Origin: a bacterium
Lineage (GTDB): Bacteria > Patescibacteriota > Minisyncoccia > UBA6257 > 1-14-0-10-44-23
Length of the DNA stretch: 6,071 nt
Assembly (NCBI GenBank): GCA_030699515.1
Contig: JAUYME010000053.1
Coordinates: 1-6,071, forward strand
Direction of reading: 5' to 3'
Positions 4,559-6,071 of the stretch are shown here, piece after piece. Position numbers and translations under genes: made by a program. Below the pieces are notes generated by a model. The model did not search any database, was not told the DNA's origin, and saw only the letters and a list, made by a program, of their open reading frames with translations. The number at the start of each line of letters is the position of its first letter. Positions within the stretch are counted from its first letter, which is position 1.

Positions 4559-4629
4559 TTCGTATTCCCCGTTTTCTGCCCAGTTCGTACTTTCGTATAT
4601 TTTCGTAATTTCGTAAGATTAAGTTCGTA
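4559..4629 (+). repeat. TTCGTA array running into the ligA start codon
   Basis: TTCGTA occurs at 4559, 4584, 4592, 4602, 4610 and 4624; the middle four are spaced 8, 10 and 8. The last copy overlaps the ATG (TTCGT-ATG). Bases 4584-4618 match the interrupted array at 1744-1811. No Shine-Dalgarno sequence is seen, so the array occupies the place of the ribosome binding site. Confidence 0.75.
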
Positions 4630-6071
4630 TGAATAAGACCGAAGCCAAAAAACGCATAGAAAAGCTGAAGGAGACTATCAATCATCATCGCTATCTCTAC
4701 CATGTTAAAGATACGCAAGAAATCTCCGAAGAAGCCCTAGATTCGCTTAAAAAAGAGCTTTTTGAGCTAGAGCAGCGCTTTCCCGACCTTGTTACAAAAG
4801 ACTCTCCTACGCAAAGAGTAGGCGGAAAGCCCTTAGATAAATTCCAAAAAGTAGAGCACACAGATTACGCTGGCAGACCCTACAGAATGAACAGCCTCAA
4901 TGACGCCTTTAGCGAAGCCGACATGAAAGATTGGCTCTCCCGCCTCACCAAACACCTAAAATCTATAAACTATAACCTACAAGCTAATAAGCTGTCCTTC
5001 TACTCCGACCCCAAAATGGATGGCCTTGCGGTAGAGCTTGTTTATGAGAACGGCTATTTTGTTCAAGGCTCCACGCGAGGGGATGGCAGTATAGGCGAAG
5101 ACATTACTCAAAACCTTAAAACAATAGAAGCAATACCACTTAAACTAAAAGCCATAGATCCTCCCAAAAGGTTTGTGGCTCGTGGAGAAGTCTTTTTATC
5201 AATCAAAGAATTTGAGCGAATCAACAAAGAGCAAGCCGAAAAAGGATTGCCCCAATACGCAAATCCGCGAAACATCGCCGCCGGCTCGCTTCGCCAGTTA
5301 GACCCAAGTATCCCCGCCAACAGAAAGCTAGATTTTTTTGCCTACGCCATAAACGACGATCGCATTGCAACAAAAGAAGAAGAATATAAAACTCTAAACA
5401 GTTACGGACTTAAAACAAACCCGCTCGGGAACGTGGCAAAGAATCTGCAAGAAATAGAAGACTTCTACGAAGAAATTGCGCAAAAACGCGAAAGCCTGCC
5501 ATACCAAATAGACGGCCTTGTAATCACAGTTAATGACAGCGAAATTTACAACAAAGCGGGAGTTGTCGGCAAGGCGCCACGAGCTGCAATTGCATATAAA
5601 TTTCCCGCAGAAGAAAAAACAACAAAACTAAACAATGTACTTTTCCAAATTGGTAGAACTGGAGTTGTAACTCCAGTTGCAGAGTTGGAGGCAGTTGAGG
5701 TAAATGGCGTAATCGTAAAGCGGGCCACATTGCACAATTTTGACGAAATAGAGCGCTTAGGGCTAAAAATAGGCGACACAGTGCTGGTTCAAAGGGCCGG
5801 AGATGTAATTCCCAAAATCATCAGAACCTTTCCCGAACTTCGCGATGGAAGCGAAAAAACAATTAGCCCGCCCAAAACTTTTGAAGGCAGCCCCGTTATC
5901 AAAGACGGCGCTCTCTACCGATGTTTAGACACGGAGCTGGCAGCGCGAAAACAAGAACAGCTGTATCACTTTGTTTCCCGCAAAGCCTTTAATCTAGATG
6001 GCCTTGGCCCAAAAATTATTGACCGCTTTCTGGAAGAGGGCCTAATTGTAGACGCAAGCGACATCTTTAAC
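4629..6071 (+). CDS. ligA: NAD-dependent DNA ligase LigA, 3'-truncated by window end
   Basis: The frame is open from ATG 4629 to the last base (481 codons, no stop); LigA is usually about 650-680 residues. It joins nicks in DNA using NAD. Domain Ia reads HHRYLYHV (19-26). The adenylation domain has Lys129-Met-Asp-Gly (active-site Lys129), TRGDG (149-153), GEVF (Glu187), ANPRN...GSLRQLDP, DGLVIT (295-300) and AYKFPAEE (Lys324). The OB fold has GRTG...TPVAELE and RAGDVIPK. The zinc-finger region is degenerate: only Cys432 (YRCLDTE) remains of the usual four cysteines. HFVSRKAFNLDGLGPKII then begins the helix-hairpin-helix part; its remainder and the BRCT domain lie outside. Relative to E. coli LigA recalled from memory, Asp32 is Glu34, Tyr35 is Leu37, Glu113 is Asp127 and the motif IV Lys is Thr300. 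A heptamer repeat adds a few residues before the active site. Confidence 0.95.
   Translation, partial: MNKTEAKKRIEKLKETINHHRYLYHVKDTQEISEEALDSLKKELFELEQRFPDLVTKDSPTQRVGGKPLDKFQKVEHTDYAGRPYRMNSLNDAFSEADMKDWLSRLTKHLKSINYNLQANKLSFYSDPKMDGLAVELVYENGYFVQGSTRGDGSIGEDITQNLKTIEAIPLKLKAIDPPKRFVARGEVFLSIKEFERINKEQAEKGLPQYANPRNIAAGSLRQLDPSIPANRKLDFFAYAINDDRIATKEEEYKTLNSYGLKTNPLGNVAKNLQEIEDFYEEIAQKRESLPYQIDGLVITVNDSEIYNKAGVVGKAPRAAIAYKFPAEEKTTKLNNVLFQIGRTGVVTPVAELEAVEVNGVIVKRATLHNFDEIERLGLKIGDTVLVQRAGDVIPKIIRTFPELRDGSEKTISPPKTFEGSPVIKDGALYRCLDTELAARKQEQLYHFVSRKAFNLDGLGPKIIDRFLEEGLIVDASDIFN
4956..4983. repeat. Heptamer array inside ligA, related to the pilin leader repeat
   Basis: The units CTAAAAT, CTATAAA, CTATAAC and CTACAAG follow with an exact 7-bp period, then CTAATAAG. 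It encodes about LKSINYNLQ, just before the segment leading to Lys129. The consensus CTAWAAN is that of 138-170. The distance from the SLNDAF motif to the active-site lysine is about six residues longer than in E. coli LigA as recalled. Confidence 0.65.

Noticed and set aside
4524..4718. Open frame on the - strand over the ligA start
   Set aside because: It is antisense to the conserved LigA domain Ia and the repeat array; the composition looks like translated repeats.
4956..4983. Telomere-like or replication-origin iterons
   Set aside because: The heptamers lie inside intact coding sequence (ligA, pilin leader) and are only four to five units long; no DnaA boxes or replication genes are near.
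5530..5779. Two overlapping - strand frames inside ligA
   Set aside because: Both are shadows of the conserved adenylation and OB regions of LigA.
5871..5945. Frameshift or sequencing error explaining the lost LigA cysteines
   Set aside because: LigA-like sequence continues in the same frame on both sides and the missing residues are spread over two places, so a single indel cannot explain them; a true loss is more likely, though relatives must be checked.

Overview
The window reads as part of the chromosome of a Patescibacteria (CPR) bacterium. This is inferred from three things: the pilin/prepilin-peptidase style, a divergent LigA whose domain Ia reads ALDSL, and intergenic and leader sequence packed with short-period repeats and palindromes. 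All six complete genes lie on the + strand and all end in TAA. None has a convincing Shine-Dalgarno sequence. The standard bacterial code reads through every gene.

Layout. Positions 1-128 hold a partial palindromic element, a 9-bp periodic array and an extended -10 promoter. Positions 129-4311 are a type IV pilus (type II secretion-like) module: major-type pilin (129-599), prepilin peptidase PilD (614-1486), a 216-bp repeat-filled spacer, then four closely spaced minor pilins that resemble GspH/FimT (1703-2392), GspI/PilV (2418-3080), GspJ/PilW (3095-3784) and GspK/PilX (3793-4311). Positions 4312-4628 are non-coding, with two strong palindromes, a multi-hairpin element, a second extended -10 promoter and a TTCGTA array. 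NAD-dependent DNA ligase (ligA) starts at 4629 and runs off the window after 481 codons.

How it works together. PilD should cut the N-terminal leaders from the five pilin-like proteins. The four minor pilins form the usual H-I-J-K set that primes or caps a pilus or pseudopilus. The ATPase, platform and alignment genes are not in the window. ligA is an independent housekeeping gene with its own putative promoter.

Most unusual feature. The pieces that PilD should remove are largely translated repetitive DNA. Different repeat families (a CTAAAAC heptamer, a TTCGTA array carrying an inserted GC palindrome, a 40-bp repeat that supplies the ATG, a 57-bp GATCCGCG repeat, and a 9-bp GAC array) fill the leaders and stop at or before the cleavage site. 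The heptamer also occurs inside ligA, in a loop before the active-site lysine. The ligA fragment additionally lacks three of the four zinc-finger cysteines. No transposase, CRISPR array, tRNA or rRNA was seen.
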